Below are positions 22,639-31,441 of a stretch of 64,000 nucleotides of DNA, piece after piece (positions within the stretch are counted from its first letter, which is position 1; each line of letters starts with the position of its first letter). This DNA comes from Exiguobacterium profundum. GTDB lineage: Bacteria > Bacillota > Bacilli > Exiguobacteriales > Exiguobacteriaceae. A program made the position numbers and the translations under genes. The stretch spans positions 1,135,331-1,199,330 of the forward strand of contig NZ_MRSV01000001.1 in NCBI RefSeq assembly GCF_001909285.1. The letters run 5' to 3'. A model generated the notes under the pieces. The model saw nothing but the letters and a program-made list of their open reading frames with translations, had not been told where the DNA came from and ran no database searches.

Positions 22639-23528
22639 ATCAACGACTACCACATTCTTTATTACTTGCAGCTTTGAAGCAAAACGTCGTCAAATTGAAA
22701 GACGGGCGCGAGATGCGCGCACTCGGACAAGGTACATGGCGCATGGGGGAAGACAAATCGAAGCATGATGCCGAGGTTGAGGCACTTCGGACAGGAATCG
22801 ACTGCGGACTCCATGTCATCGACACGGCGGAAATGTATGGGGAAGGGGAGTCTGAGAAGTTGGTAGGGGAAGCAATCCAAGACCGACGCGAAGATGTCTT
22901 TCTCGTCTCGAAAGTGTATCCATACAATGCGTATGGCGACAAACTCGTCAGCGCATGTGATGCGTCGCTAGAACGACTCGGGACGGACTACCTGGATCTT
23001 TACTTACTCCATTGGCGAGGCGATGCCCCGCTCGAGGAGACGATTCAAGGGATGGAACAGCTCAAAGCGGACGGAAAGATTCGGGCATGGGGAGTCTCGA
23101 ACTTCGACGTGGACGATATGAAGGAATTGCTGTCGCTACCGGATGGAGACAACTGTGCGGTCAACCAAGTGCTCTATCATCTTGGCAGTCGCGGGATAGA
23201 GTATGACCTCCTTCCTTATCTAAAAGAACAAGGGATTCCTGTCATGGCATACGCTCCGCTCGCTGAAGGAAGTGACGTGAAAGAAGAGGTCTTCAATAAC
23301 GAAACGATCAATCGGATCGCGGAGGCGTATAGTGCCTCAGTCGCGCAAATCTTACTTGCTTGGACGATTCGGAGCGGACACGTCATCGCCATCCCGAAAG
23401 CCGGGCAGGCCGAGCATGTCGAGGAGAATGCGGCAGCGCTCTTGCTCGACATGAGTGAGGAAGATTTTGCTTCGCTCGATGAGGCATTCCCACCACCGAC
23501 GACGAAACAACCGCTAGACGTCATTTAA
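22635..23528 (+). CDS. Aldo/keto reductase
   Basis: 297 residues from ATG 22635, which overlaps the cupin stop and follows AAGGAGG. The NADPH-dependent TIM-barrel signature is intact: GQGTWRMGED, the catalytic Asp/Tyr in DTAEMYGEGESE, the Lys in VSKVYPYN, the His in LYLLHWRG, then GVSNFDVDDM and a C-terminal IPKAGQAEHVEENA cofactor loop. It resembles YeaE/MJ-type general carbonyl reductases. Cupin coupling suggests a shared substrate. A strong terminator follows. Confidence 0.9.
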   Translation: MNQRLPHSLLLAALKQNVVKLKDGREMRALGQGTWRMGEDKSKHDAEVEALRTGIDCGLHVIDTAEMYGEGESEKLVGEAIQDRREDVFLVSKVYPYNAYGDKLVSACDASLERLGTDYLDLYLLHWRGDAPLEETIQGMEQLKADGKIRAWGVSNFDVDDMKELLSLPDGDNCAVNQVLYHLGSRGIEYDLLPYLKEQGIPVMAYAPLAEGSDVKEEVFNNETINRIAEAYSASVAQILLAWTIRSGHVIAIPKAGQAEHVEENAAALLLDMSEEDFASLDEAFPPPTTKQPLDVI

Positions 23529-23534
23529 AACGAT

Positions 23535-23563
23535 AAAGGACTGGCAATTTTGCCAGTCCTTTT
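23535..23563. terminator. Intrinsic terminator, bidirectional
   Basis: Perfect 12-base stem AAAGGACTGGCA/TGCCAGTCCTTT with a 4-base loop, between converging genes. Confidence 0.9.
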
Positions 23564-23578
23564 GCATGTTCACGTTGA

Positions 23579-24001
23579 TTAAATATCGATTTCTGAAAAG
23601 ATGAATTGTGTTTTTGTTTGTTTTTTTGGAATCACTTCATCGATAAAAGATTCAGCTGCAGAAAAAGACGAGAATTGCATTTTGATGAGATAACAGGCGT
23701 CACCCGATATGCGATAACAAAATGAAACATTCGGTTGTTGTTTTAAATAATGAATGAACGCTTCATATTGGCCATTCTTCACTGTTGCCTCGATGATACA
23801 TTGAATTGGAAGACCTAGCTTTTCGTGATCAAGTACAAGCGAGTATTGTTTGATGACTCCAAATGATTCTAGTCGTCGAACCCGCTCGCTAACAGAAGGA
23901 GCGGAAAGATTGATACGTCGTCCAAGTTCGCTCATGGAAAGACGACTGTCGTGCTCTAATTCATGGATGAGTTTGTAATCAATTTCATCGATTTTTAGCA
24001 T
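23579..24001 (-). CDS. Lrp/AsnC-family transcriptional regulator
   Basis: 140 residues. The N-terminal helix-turn-helix (IDEIDYKLIHELEHDSRLSMSELGRRI shown in part: DYKLIHELEHD; then LSAPSVSERVRRLE) precedes an alpha/beta RAM ligand domain from about residue 65. The ribosome site is weak (GAGGC). It is divergent from an AhpD-like gene with a 118-base gap between starts, the usual setting for local Lrp-type control of one neighbour. The ligand is probably an amino acid. Confidence 0.9.
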   Translation of the reverse strand: MLKIDEIDYKLIHELEHDSRLSMSELGRRINLSAPSVSERVRRLESFGVIKQYSLVLDHEKLGLPIQCIIEATVKNGQYEAFIHYLKQQPNVSFCYRISGDACYLIKMQFSSFSAAESFIDEVIPKKQTKTQFIFSEIDI

Positions 24002-24119
24002 GACACGTATTTTGCCTCATTTCGTTATTTATTGAATGTTCATAGGTACATATTGATTGTGGATGAAATGGAGTTGAATAGATAGACCTTTTATCATATA
24101 AGTACAGGAGGTGAAGGAA

Positions 24120-24533
24120 ATGCCAAGAATTAAGTTAGCGGAGCATGGAAGAACAAAGTTTGAACGTTTACTTGGTCATAATATCGAAATTCAAGGAAAT
24201 TGGTCAAAATTAGAGGAATCATTGAATAATGCTGGTCAACTTTCTCCCACATTGAAAGAACAAGTCCGTCGAACACTTGCGCAACGAAATGGATGTGAAT
24301 ATTGTCGAGCAAAAGGAAAGCCAAATCAAATTCAATTCGATGAACAAACAGCGGTTGCCGTAGGTTTTGCGGAAGTTTTCTTAAAAATGAAAGGAGAAAT
24401 TCCATCTTCTATCATTGAGGTGTTAAAAGAAACATTCACGGAGGCGGAAATTAGTGAATTGTGTGCCTTTATTACGTTTATGACAGCATCCCAATATGTA
24501 GGGGCGATGTTAGGGTTAGAAGCGGAAATTTGA
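24120..24533 (+). CDS. Carboxymuconolactone-decarboxylase/AhpD-like protein
   Basis: About 137 residues from ATG 24120, 5 bases after AGGAGGTGA. All-helical CMD fold with the redox pair CEYC in RNGCEYCRAKGK near residue 60, corresponding to the AhpD-type CxxC. The typical following His is not seen, and the C-terminal half is helical (LCAFITFMTASQYVGAMLG). It may be a peroxidase-like or thiol-dependent enzyme. The gene is more AT-rich than most of the window, and the Lrp regulator is divergent from it; possible recent acquisition as a pair. Confidence 0.75.
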   Translation: MPRIKLAEHGRTKFERLLGHNIEIQGNWSKLEESLNNAGQLSPTLKEQVRRTLAQRNGCEYCRAKGKPNQIQFDEQTAVAVGFAEVFLKMKGEIPSSIIEVLKETFTEAEISELCAFITFMTASQYVGAMLGLEAEI

Positions 24534-24620
24534 CATATACATATCAAATTCTCCTCTCTTTTTTAGGGAATAAAAAGATTGATTTGCCTTTCACACTTCA
24601 GTACGAAGTGAACCCAAATG

Positions 24621-24650
24621 AAAAGACCACCGGAAGCTTCCGATGGTCTT
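24621..24650 (-). terminator. Intrinsic terminator of the M3 peptidase gene
   Basis: Long stem AAGACCAcCGGAAG/CTTCCGaTGGTCTT; on the minus strand it is followed by a T-run. Confidence 0.85.
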
Positions 24651-24655
24651 ACTGA

Positions 24656-26350
24656 TCAGTTCGCTAGCGGATGTTTCAAGAGATAGTCTTCGATTTGATC
24701 AATCGTTTCTTTCAACAGGCCGTCTGCGAATGGTGATTTGAGACCTGCCAGTTCGACGAGTTCGAGGAACGAACGGCTTCCGCCTGCCTGACAGAGCGTG
24801 AGGTAATCGCTCCATGCCGCTTCGCGGTCTTCATGCATGCGCACCCAGAACTGGAATGCACATACTTGTGCGAGCGTATAGTCGATATAGTAGAACGGGC
24901 TTTGGAAGATGTGACCTTGTTGGTGCCACCATGCGCCCGATTCGAGATAGTCATTCGTCTCATAATCACGGTGCGGGAGATAGACCTTCTCCAAATCGCG
25001 CCACGCCTGACGACGCTCTGCAGCTGTCATCTCTGGGTTGCGGTAGACGACGTGTTGGAACTCATCGACGAGCACGCCATACGGAAGGAACGTCATGCTA
25101 CCTGCCAAGTGATTGAACTTATACTTGTCGACTTGGTCGCCGAAGAAGAGCTCCATCCATGGCCAACAGAAGAATTCCATCGACATCGAGTGGATCTCAC
25201 ACGCCTCATAAGTCGGGAAGGCGTATTCCGGTGTCGTCAAATGACGGCTTTCATACACTTGGAAGGCATGACCGACTTCGTGCGTGAGAACATCGATGTC
25301 GCCTGCCGTCCCGTTGAAGTTCGAGAAGATGAACGGAAGTCCTTCAGACGGTAAGTACGTGCAGTATCCGCCGCCAGATTTCCCTGGTTTCGCCGTCAAG
25401 TCGAGGGCGCCGCGTTCCTGCATGTACTTGAAGAACTCGTCCGTCTCATTTGAGAGTTCACGATACATTTTGTTTCCGCCTTCGATGATGAACGACTCAT
25501 CGCCTTGCGGTGTCGCGTTTCCGTCTGGGAAGACGAACGACTCGTCATAGTAATAGAGGTGGTCGACATCGATTCGTTTCGCCTGCTTTTCTTTCAAAGC
25601 AGAAGCGAGCGGGACGATGACGTCACGGACTTGTTTCCGGAAGTTGTCGACCATCGACTCGTCATAACCGACACGCTGCATCCGTGCATAACCGAGTTCG
25701 ACGAATGACGGGAAGCCAAGGGCGTGAGCGATTTCCGTACGGACGCGTACGAGTTCCCCATAAATGCGGTCGAGCTCATCGCCGTTATCAGAAAGGTATG
25801 TATAGCGGGCGACAGATGCGGCTTTTCGGACATCACGGTCTGGTGATTGAAGATATGGGCCGAACTGTGACAAGTTGAGTGTCTTGCCGTCAAACTCGAT
25901 TTGCGCAGCGGACATGACCTTCTGATAAGCTGTCGCGAGGCGGTTTTCTTCCTGCAGTTTCGGGATGAGTGACTCCTCGAACGTTTCAAGTGCGCGCTCG
26001 GCGAGAGAGAACAGTTGGCTGCCCCATTCCGCTTCGAGTTCAGTGCGAAGCTCGTGGTTCGTCAAGACGCGATAGTACGCTTGAATCTCCTTTTCATAGA
26101 CCGGAAGTGCGTCGTCAAAGAAGGCTTGTTCTTCTTCGTAAAACGAATCGCGTGTGTCGACCGAATGTCGGATCGCGACGAGTTGACTTTGTGTCTCAAA
26201 GTCGTTCCGTTCTTTGTTGATTTGGCGAATGAGTTCGTTCGCTTCCTCGAGTGTGCTGGCTTGCTGTAATTCGGCAGAATAGTCCGACAATCTGCTGTTT
26301 AAAGCGTCCAAGTCGGGCCGTTCATATGACAATTTTGTGAAAGTCGTCAT
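24656..26350 (-). CDS. M3-family oligoendopeptidase (PepF-like)
   Basis: About 564 residues; start MTTFTKLSYERPD at 26350, 8 bases after GGAGG. The zinc site is HEVGH within DVLTHEVGHAFQV, with the third ligand Glu in FPTYEACEIHSMSMEFF. The overall M3B oligoendopeptidase build (long helical clamshell with a C-terminal catalytic half, YYIDYTLAQVCAFQFW) is clear. Cytoplasmic; it cleaves peptides of about 5-20 residues. It is divergent from the crr-like gene; a palindrome covers its probable promoter. Confidence 0.92.
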   Translation of the reverse strand: MTTFTKLSYERPDLDALNSRLSDYSAELQQASTLEEANELIRQINKERNDFETQSQLVAIRHSVDTRDSFYEEEQAFFDDALPVYEKEIQAYYRVLTNHELRTELEAEWGSQLFSLAERALETFEESLIPKLQEENRLATAYQKVMSAAQIEFDGKTLNLSQFGPYLQSPDRDVRKAASVARYTYLSDNGDELDRIYGELVRVRTEIAHALGFPSFVELGYARMQRVGYDESMVDNFRKQVRDVIVPLASALKEKQAKRIDVDHLYYYDESFVFPDGNATPQGDESFIIEGGNKMYRELSNETDEFFKYMQERGALDLTAKPGKSGGGYCTYLPSEGLPFIFSNFNGTAGDIDVLTHEVGHAFQVYESRHLTTPEYAFPTYEACEIHSMSMEFFCWPWMELFFGDQVDKYKFNHLAGSMTFLPYGVLVDEFQHVVYRNPEMTAAERRQAWRDLEKVYLPHRDYETNDYLESGAWWHQQGHIFQSPFYYIDYTLAQVCAFQFWVRMHEDREAAWSDYLTLCQAGGSRSFLELVELAGLKSPFADGLLKETIDQIEDYLLKHPLAN

Positions 26351-26374
26351 TGTAAGCGCCTCCATCGTGTGAAA

Positions 26375-26393
26375 TTTTTACAAAGTGTAAAAA
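26375..26393. promoter_or_regulatory. Palindrome over the M3 peptidase promoter
   Basis: TTTTTACA-AAG-TGTAAAAA, perfect 8-base arms. It covers the likely minus -10; a TTGCAA -35 lies at 26398-26403. A second inverted repeat TGCAA-N6-TTGCA (26399-26414) covers that -35. Regulator unknown. Confidence 0.5.
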
Positions 26394-26558
26394 GGGCTTG
26401 CAAAAGCGATTGCACACTCGTATTCTTACGATGTGTAAAACGATTTCGCACTACCTTATTACAACTATACCGTTAATGGGGTAGGGATTGAAGTATTAGC
26501 TTTTCGGGTATAAAAGTGGAGACTTCGATTCAATAGAACATGTTGGAGGGATTAAGCT

Positions 26559-27059
26559 ATGGGATTCTTTAAAAAACTTTTTGGTGGTAAAGAAGAACAA
26601 CTCAACGCGGTTTCACCGCTTACAGGAAAGGTCGTCGACATCACGAACGTACCGGACCAAGTATTCTCACAAAAAATGATGGGTGACGGGATCGCAATCG
26701 AGCCGACTGAAGGAAAAGTCGTCTCACCGGTTAGCGGAACAATCGCGACAGTATTCCCAACAAAACACGCGATCGGTATCAACGCGGACAACGGTGCGGA
26801 ATACTTGATTCACATCGGTTTGGATACGGTAAACCTTAAAGGTGAAGGCTTCGAGACACACGTTACAGAAGGTCAATCTGTCAAAGCAGGCGACCCACTC
26901 GTCACGTTCGACCTCGATTTCATCAAAGCGAACGCGCCATCGACGATCACTCCGATCATCATCACGAACCACGACAGCTTCGGCGTGAACAAACTTGTCG
27001 CAGAAGGCGACACGGTGACAGCTGGATCTTCGGAAGTCGTCGAGTTGACAAAGAAATAA
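26559..27059 (+). CDS. crr: PTS glucose-type EIIA component
   Basis: 166 residues, the full length of a single-domain EIIA-Glc. The first conserved histidine is in TKHAIGI and the phospho-accepting one in [24 protein letters not shown] is the family core. The start follows GGAGGG. It stands alone, as in Bacillus ypqE/crr-like genes, so it can serve EIIBC proteins that lack an A domain. The trehalose EIIBC encoded at 42643-44091 is such a protein. A terminator follows. Confidence 0.93.
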   Translation: MGFFKKLFGGKEEQLNAVSPLTGKVVDITNVPDQVFSQKMMGDGIAIEPTEGKVVSPVSGTIATVFPTKHAIGINADNGAEYLIHIGLDTVNLKGEGFETHVTEGQSVKAGDPLVTFDLDFIKANAPSTITPIIITNHDSFGVNKLVAEGDTVTAGSSEVVELTKK

Positions 27060-27073
27060 GAAGACGATCCATG

Positions 27074-27105
27074 ACTCGGGAGCTTAGGCTTCCGAGTATT
27101 TTTTT
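27074..27105 (+). terminator. Intrinsic terminator of crr
   Basis: ACTCGG-AGC/GCT-CCGAGT stem, then eight T after one A. Confidence 0.88.
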
Positions 27106-27149
27106 GCGAATTTTTGAATTATAATGAAGAGAGGGAAGGGGGAATTGAG

Positions 27150-27749
27150 ATGGATGGAAAAAATGCACCATACCGGGGATACGGGGATCGGATTCGAATA
27201 TTACGGGAACGGGCCGGATTGTCGATTGAAACGCTTGCAGAACAGATTGGTGTCGCACCGTACTTTATCCGACGTACCGAACTGAGTGAGGTCTATCCGA
27301 CCATGCCTTACATAGAGGCGCTCGCAGACGCTTTGCAAATCGACCCGAACTATTTGGCACGCCATATTTGGACGGGCGAGTCGCTCAAAGTCCTCATGCG
27401 AGGAAAAGTGCCGGAACTCGAACAGATGAAGCTCGCCTATGAAGAAGCGATGCATGGGAAGTCCGTCGAAGAAATGCAACGGCAACTCGAAGAGCGGATG
27501 CGCATCTTTGACTTGATGCACGAAGAAGAGTTACAACGAATCTTTGACCAAGATGAAGAGCCGACGACGCATCATGCACTCGAAGCGCTCGTCGATGCGG
27601 TGCTTGATCTCGGACGGTCACATGACACGACGCGTCACATCGTCCCGTTCGCACGCTATGTGGAACGGCTTGTCCCAGACCAATTCGCAGACAACTCATT
27701 CCAGTACGCGGAGTATGGTGTCGTGGATAAATCGTATAAATTGCAATGA
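27150..27749 (+). CDS. XRE-family helix-turn-helix regulator
   Basis: 199 residues; start ATG 27150 (MDGKNAPYRG) after AAGGGGGAA. The N-terminal HTH (IRILRERAGLSIETLAEQIG, then PYFIRRTELSEVYPTMPYIEALADAL) fits an XRE/Cro fold. A long acidic helical C-terminal part with MQRQLEERMRIFDLMHEEEL suggests dimerisation. No signal or membrane segment. It is a single-gene unit, downstream of the crr terminator. Target unknown. Confidence 0.85.
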   Translation: MDGKNAPYRGYGDRIRILRERAGLSIETLAEQIGVAPYFIRRTELSEVYPTMPYIEALADALQIDPNYLARHIWTGESLKVLMRGKVPELEQMKLAYEEAMHGKSVEEMQRQLEERMRIFDLMHEEELQRIFDQDEEPTTHHALEALVDAVLDLGRSHDTTRHIVPFARYVERLVPDQFADNSFQYAEYGVVDKSYKLQ

Positions 27750-27773
27750 CCGTAGAGCATTCTACGGTTTTTT
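27749..27773 (+). terminator. Intrinsic terminator of the XRE gene
   Basis: CCGTAGA/TCTACGG stem, four-base loop, six T. Confidence 0.85.
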
Positions 27774-27783
27774 GTGCACAAAA

Positions 27784-27812
27784 AAGTGACCAGGAGAATC
27801 CCCTGGTCACTT
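27784..27812 (-). terminator. Intrinsic terminator of the minus-strand membrane protein gene
   Basis: AGTGACCAGG/CCTGGTCACT stem with T-run when read on the minus strand. Confidence 0.85.
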
Positions 27813-27815
27813 CAA

Positions 27816-28241
27816 TCAGCGCATCGGACGCGCTTCGTAGCGTACTTTTGGACGTGTGCCGGCGAGTAAGAAGCCGAGCACGATATTCAAGATTGTGAGC
27901 ACCCATCCGACATAACCGAATGTGTAGGCAAGACTCGCCAGCATCGTTTGCCAGTCGAGCAATGCTGCTGCGTCCCCGCGGAATGTGAAGCGGATGACGG
28001 TGAAGCCAATGAGTGTCGTTGCAGTAATCATGATGCCGATCCATGCGCCACCGAAGCGGGACGTTTGAGAGCGTCTGCTGACCGGATACCAAAACGCGAG
28101 CGTTCCGATGAACGTACTGCCTGCATAGGCAAGCAGGATTTGCCATAACGCATCCGCGTCTAAGAAGACGGTATAACAGATGAACGTCGTGAGCGTCGTC
28201 ATAAACGTAAAGATTAAGGCTGCGAGTAATCGTGATCGCAT
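27816..28241 (-). CDS. Four-helix hypothetical membrane protein
   Basis: 141 residues with helices at about 4-26, 33-52, 65-88 and 100-128. Arg-rich cytoplasmic loops (PVSRRSQTSRFGG) and tail give a positive-inside topology. GAGGAGGAAAAC precedes its ATG. No family recognised. It lies 64 bases downstream of the ABC-2 permease gene on the same strand with no obvious terminator between, so it may be the third gene of that unit. Confidence 0.68.
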   Translation of the reverse strand: MRSRLLAALIFTFMTTLTTFICYTVFLDADALWQILLAYAGSTFIGTLAFWYPVSRRSQTSRFGGAWIGIMITATTLIGFTVIRFTFRGDAAALLDWQTMLASLAYTFGYVGWVLTILNIVLGFLLAGTRPKVRYEARPMR

Positions 28242-28305
28242 AGTTCGTTTTCCTCCTCATTTTGCACATTCTTTAGAGTAAACGAAAACGAATTTGCTGT
28301 AAACG

Positions 28306-29499
28306 TTATTGACGGTTTTGTAATATTTGTCGCCATTGTTTAATAGCGTTCGTTCCATAGAACAAGACGCCGCCACGATAGAATTTCGAGCCGATCCACA
28401 GTGTAATACCGATCGTTCCGATGAGTAACCCGATCGAGAGCGCCACTTCCCATACGGCCACATCGACGAGCATGACGCGAAGGAACATGAGCATCGGAGC
28501 GAAGAACGGGACGAACGAGAGGATGGTCACGATGGTCGCATCCGGGTTGTTCAATCCAAACATCGCGACTAAGAACGCAGCGACGAGGAGCATGATGACC
28601 GGCATGACCATCTGTTGTGACTCTTCGACACGGCTGACAAGTGAACCGAGGACAGCGAAGAGTGAGGCGTACAACAAGTACCCGAGCAAGAAGAAGACGA
28701 GTAGATAGATGACAGCCCGTGCGTTGCCGGCGTTCTCGATGACCGTCGTCGCCAGTTCGCTACCACTCGCACTTACATAACCAAACCCAAGGAAGATTCC
28801 GATTTGGATGAGGGCGAGTGTCCCGATAGCGGTCACTTTCGCAAGCATATGGGTCACTGGATGAGTCGTTGAGATGATGAGCTCCATGACACGCGATGAC
28901 TTCTCCGTCGTCACTTCTGTTGAAATCATCGATCCGTACGTGATGATTGAAATGTACAGGAGCATCAACATGACGTAAACGAGCGCCGAAGACGAGAGGA
29001 GCTCATCCGAGTTCTCTCCACCGCGTCCGAGATAGGACTCGTCGAGTTGGATCGGTTCGCTGAGAGCAGCGATGACGGCCGGGTCGACATCGGACGATTC
29101 AATCAATTCCGCATTGCGCAACTGTTGTAAAGATGTTTGCAAGATGGTCGTGAACTCCTGTTCCGGTCGTTCGGAGATGACGCGGGCATCATAGCCGTCG
29201 ACAAAAGCGACGACCCCATACTCTCCGTCGTTGATGCCGGTCCGTGCCTCTTCTTCCGTGATTTCGCTAGATGCGACGTCTTCATAGCCGAGTGACTTCA
29301 TCGTGTCGACGATTTCTTTGTTCTCAGACACGACGAGTGCGCTCGCTTGCTCGGAATCCTCAAACGTAGACATGATGCGGTCGATGTTCGTGAACCCGAA
29401 GATGAACAGGATGGTTAGCGCCGTCGAGATGAGGAATGCTTTTGAACGAATTCTCGATTTGAGTGTGAACGCATAGAGCGGTCCAAAGTTATGAAACAT
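28306..29499 (-). CDS. ABC-2 type exporter permease (NatB/YhaP-like)
   Basis: About 397 residues from ATG at 29499 (MFHNFGPLYAF), 8 bases after AAGGAGG. One N-terminal helix (about 20-40) is followed by a 140-residue extracellular domain. Five or six C-terminal helices come next, with the ABC-2 signature VTTEKSSRVMELIISTTHPVTHMLAKVTAIG. The start overlaps the end of the ATPase gene. By family it forms an exporter such as the sodium-efflux NatAB/YhaQP type; the true substrate is not predictable. Confidence 0.88.
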   Translation of the reverse strand: MFHNFGPLYAFTLKSRIRSKAFLISTALTILFIFGFTNIDRIMSTFEDSEQASALVVSENKEIVDTMKSLGYEDVASSEITEEEARTGINDGEYGVVAFVDGYDARVISERPEQEFTTILQTSLQQLRNAELIESSDVDPAVIAALSEPIQLDESYLGRGGENSDELLSSSALVYVMLMLLYISIITYGSMISTEVTTEKSSRVMELIISTTHPVTHMLAKVTAIGTLALIQIGIFLGFGYVSASGSELATTVIENAGNARAVIYLLVFFLLGYLLYASLFAVLGSLVSRVEESQQMVMPVIMLLVAAFLVAMFGLNNPDATIVTILSFVPFFAPMLMFLRVMLVDVAVWEVALSIGLLIGTIGITLWIGSKFYRGGVLFYGTNAIKQWRQILQNRQ

Positions 29500-30379
29500 G
29501 CTGTCCGACCTCCTTGATGAAGATGTCATTGAGCGATACCGGTTGGCGCATGAACGTCTTCACGTTCGCCTGATGACGGACGAGTGCCGACAGGACGGCG
29601 TCACTGTCTTCGAAAGAATGTAAGCGAACTAGATGACCGGATTTGTAAGGCTCGATTGTCTCCACGACTGGGAGCGACTCGAGAATGTGAATCTGGTCCG
29701 TTTCAATAAAGAGGGCAGGCTCTTCGTATCTCGACTTGATTGTCGGAACGTCACCGCTTACGACGGCACGGCCACCTTTCAAGATACCGACGTGTTGGCA
29801 CAATTCTTCGACATGTTCCATTCGATGACTAGAGAAGACGATGGTCGTCCCGGCGTCACGCAACGCGAGAACTTCACGCTTCAGGATTTCGACGTTGACC
29901 GGGTCGAGGCCGCTGAACGGTTCGTCTAAGATGACGAGTTCCGGGTTATGGAGCAGGGCGGCGACGAGCTGAATCTTCTGTTGATTCCCTTTTGATAGCT
30001 GTTCGACGCGCATCGTTTCGTATTGAGGAATTTCAAGGCGTTCGAGCCATGACTTGATCGCGCGTTTGGCATCGCTCCCGCGCATGCCCTTTAGGCTTGC
30101 GAGAAAGACGAGCTGTTCACGCACTTGGGATTTAGGATACAGGCCACGTTCCTCGGGCAAATAGCCGACGATGCGATGGTCGACTGCTTTATCGTTCCAC
30201 GTGATACTCCCATCGGTCGGCTTCAAGATGTCGAGGATCATGCGGAATGTCGTTGTCTTTCCGGCACCGTTTGCACCGAGCAGACCAAACATTTCCCCTT
30301 GTGGGACGCGGAACGTGAGGTCATCGACAGCTTTAAAGTCACCGAATTCCTTGGTGACGCGTTCGATATGTAATGCCAT
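29489..30379 (-). CDS. ABC transporter ATPase (NatA/YhaQ-like)
   Basis: 296 residues. Walker A GANGAGKTT, signature LSKGNQQKI, Walker B LVILDEPFSGLDP and switch His in VFSSHRMEHVE are intact. The C-terminal extension after about 215 (ALFIETDQIHILESLP) is typical of DUF4162-containing drug/sodium exporter ATPases. AAGGAGG is 9 bases ahead of ATG. It overlaps the permease gene by 11 bases. It is divergent from the mhqO-like gene, with 117 bases between starts. Confidence 0.92.
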   Translation of the reverse strand: MALHIERVTKEFGDFKAVDDLTFRVPQGEMFGLLGANGAGKTTTFRMILDILKPTDGSITWNDKAVDHRIVGYLPEERGLYPKSQVREQLVFLASLKGMRGSDAKRAIKSWLERLEIPQYETMRVEQLSKGNQQKIQLVAALLHNPELVILDEPFSGLDPVNVEILKREVLALRDAGTTIVFSSHRMEHVEELCQHVGILKGGRAVVSGDVPTIKSRYEEPALFIETDQIHILESLPVVETIEPYKSGHLVRLHSFEDSDAVLSALVRHQANVKTFMRQPVSLNDIFIKEVGQHVS

Positions 30380-30460
30380 ATTCTATTACCTCCTTAGAAT
30401 GTCTCTTCTTCTATCGTACGCCACCTTGAGCAAAAAGTTTCACTTTTTCTGGTAAATGAT

Positions 30461-30480
30461 TTATCTTGAAATCAAGATAA
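30461..30480. promoter_or_regulatory. MhqR-type operator ahead of the mhqO/mhqD-like pair
   Basis: TTATCTTGA-AA-TCAAGATAA, perfect 9-base arms, 17 bases before the start codon. It matches the ATCT...AGAT palindrome known for the B. subtilis MhqR repressor of quinone-responsive dioxygenase genes. No mhqR gene is in the window. Confidence 0.7.
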
Positions 30481-30496
30481 TAAAAGGAGGATGACA

Positions 30497-31441
30497 ATGA
30501 AAACGCAGTCTACGGGAATCCATCACATTTCGTCGATGGTACAAGACCCGCAACGTACGCTAGATTTTTATGGACAGGTGCTCGGTCTCCGCTTCGTGAA
30601 ACAGACCGTTAACTTTGATGACCCTGGTACGTATCATCTCTATTTTGGGGACGAAGTCGGGACACCAGGGACGGTGATCACGTTCTTTCCAATCCCGGGC
30701 TTAGGGAAAGGGCAGGTCGGGAGCGGACAGGTTGGCGTGACGACTTATCTCGTACCGGCAGGAAGTTTACCGTTCTGGGAAGAAAGACTACAACAGCACG
30801 GCATCGCGACCGTCGCCACTGAACGGTTCAGCGAGGCATCACTTTTATTTGAAGACCCGGACGGACTCGTCGTCGAACTCGTCGCCCGACCGAGCTCTAA
30901 ACAGACACGCTGGGTCATCCCCGGTATCACAGAACGTGAAGCGATTGTCGGATTCGCAGGAGCGACTTTGTTGTCGAAAGCACCGGACGAAACCGTGCGC
31001 TTGTTGACGAAACTGTTCGGCTTTAAACGGGTCGCAGAGGATGAAGAGTGGATCCGTTTGAAAGGGTCAGCCGATTACGGGAACGTCATCGATGTGAAGA
31101 AAACGATTTTACCAAACGGGGTCCCTGGAACGGGAACGGTTCATCACATCGCGTGGCGCGTTACCGACGGAGACCATTATCCGACCTGGCAAGACGCCAT
31201 CTTTGATCTTGGGTTAAGACCGACCGAAGTGAAAGAACGAAATTATTTCCGCTCTGTCTATTTCCATGATGCCGGACGTATCCTGCACGAACTTGCGACG
31301 GACGTACCTGGATTCACTGTGGACGAATCCGTTGACACGCTCGGTGAGACGTTGCGCTTGCCAACATGGCTCGAAGCGGACCGAGATAAAATCGTCCGCA
31401 CACTACCAGCAATCACGATACCGAGAGGAGAACACATATGA
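30497..31441 (+). CDS. Ring-cleaving dioxygenase (MhqO/MhqA family)
   Basis: 314 residues from ATG 30497, 7 bases after AAAGGAGG. Two glyoxalase/VOC halves: the first metal His in GIHHISSMVQD, the second in GTVHHIAWRV, and a metal Glu in RILHELATDVPG. VNFDDPGTYHLYFGDEVG and FPIPGLGKG are typical of the hydroquinone-dioxygenase family of Firmicutes. The next gene begins within its last codons and encodes an MhqD-like hydrolase. Together they detoxify quinones and catechols. The MhqR-type palindrome sits directly upstream. Confidence 0.9.
   Translation: MKTQSTGIHHISSMVQDPQRTLDFYGQVLGLRFVKQTVNFDDPGTYHLYFGDEVGTPGTVITFFPIPGLGKGQVGSGQVGVTTYLVPAGSLPFWEERLQQHGIATVATERFSEASLLFEDPDGLVVELVARPSSKQTRWVIPGITEREAIVGFAGATLLSKAPDETVRLLTKLFGFKRVAEDEEWIRLKGSADYGNVIDVKKTILPNGVPGTGTVHHIAWRVTDGDHYPTWQDAIFDLGLRPTEVKERNYFRSVYFHDAGRILHELATDVPGFTVDESVDTLGETLRLPTWLEADRDKIVRTLPAITIPRGEHI

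Noticed and set aside
27394-28269. 291-codon open frame on the minus strand across the XRE gene end and the 27816 membrane gene
   Set aside because: It overlaps two better-supported genes and two terminators. Its product is Arg/His/Cys-rich with no family resemblance, typical of an antisense shadow.
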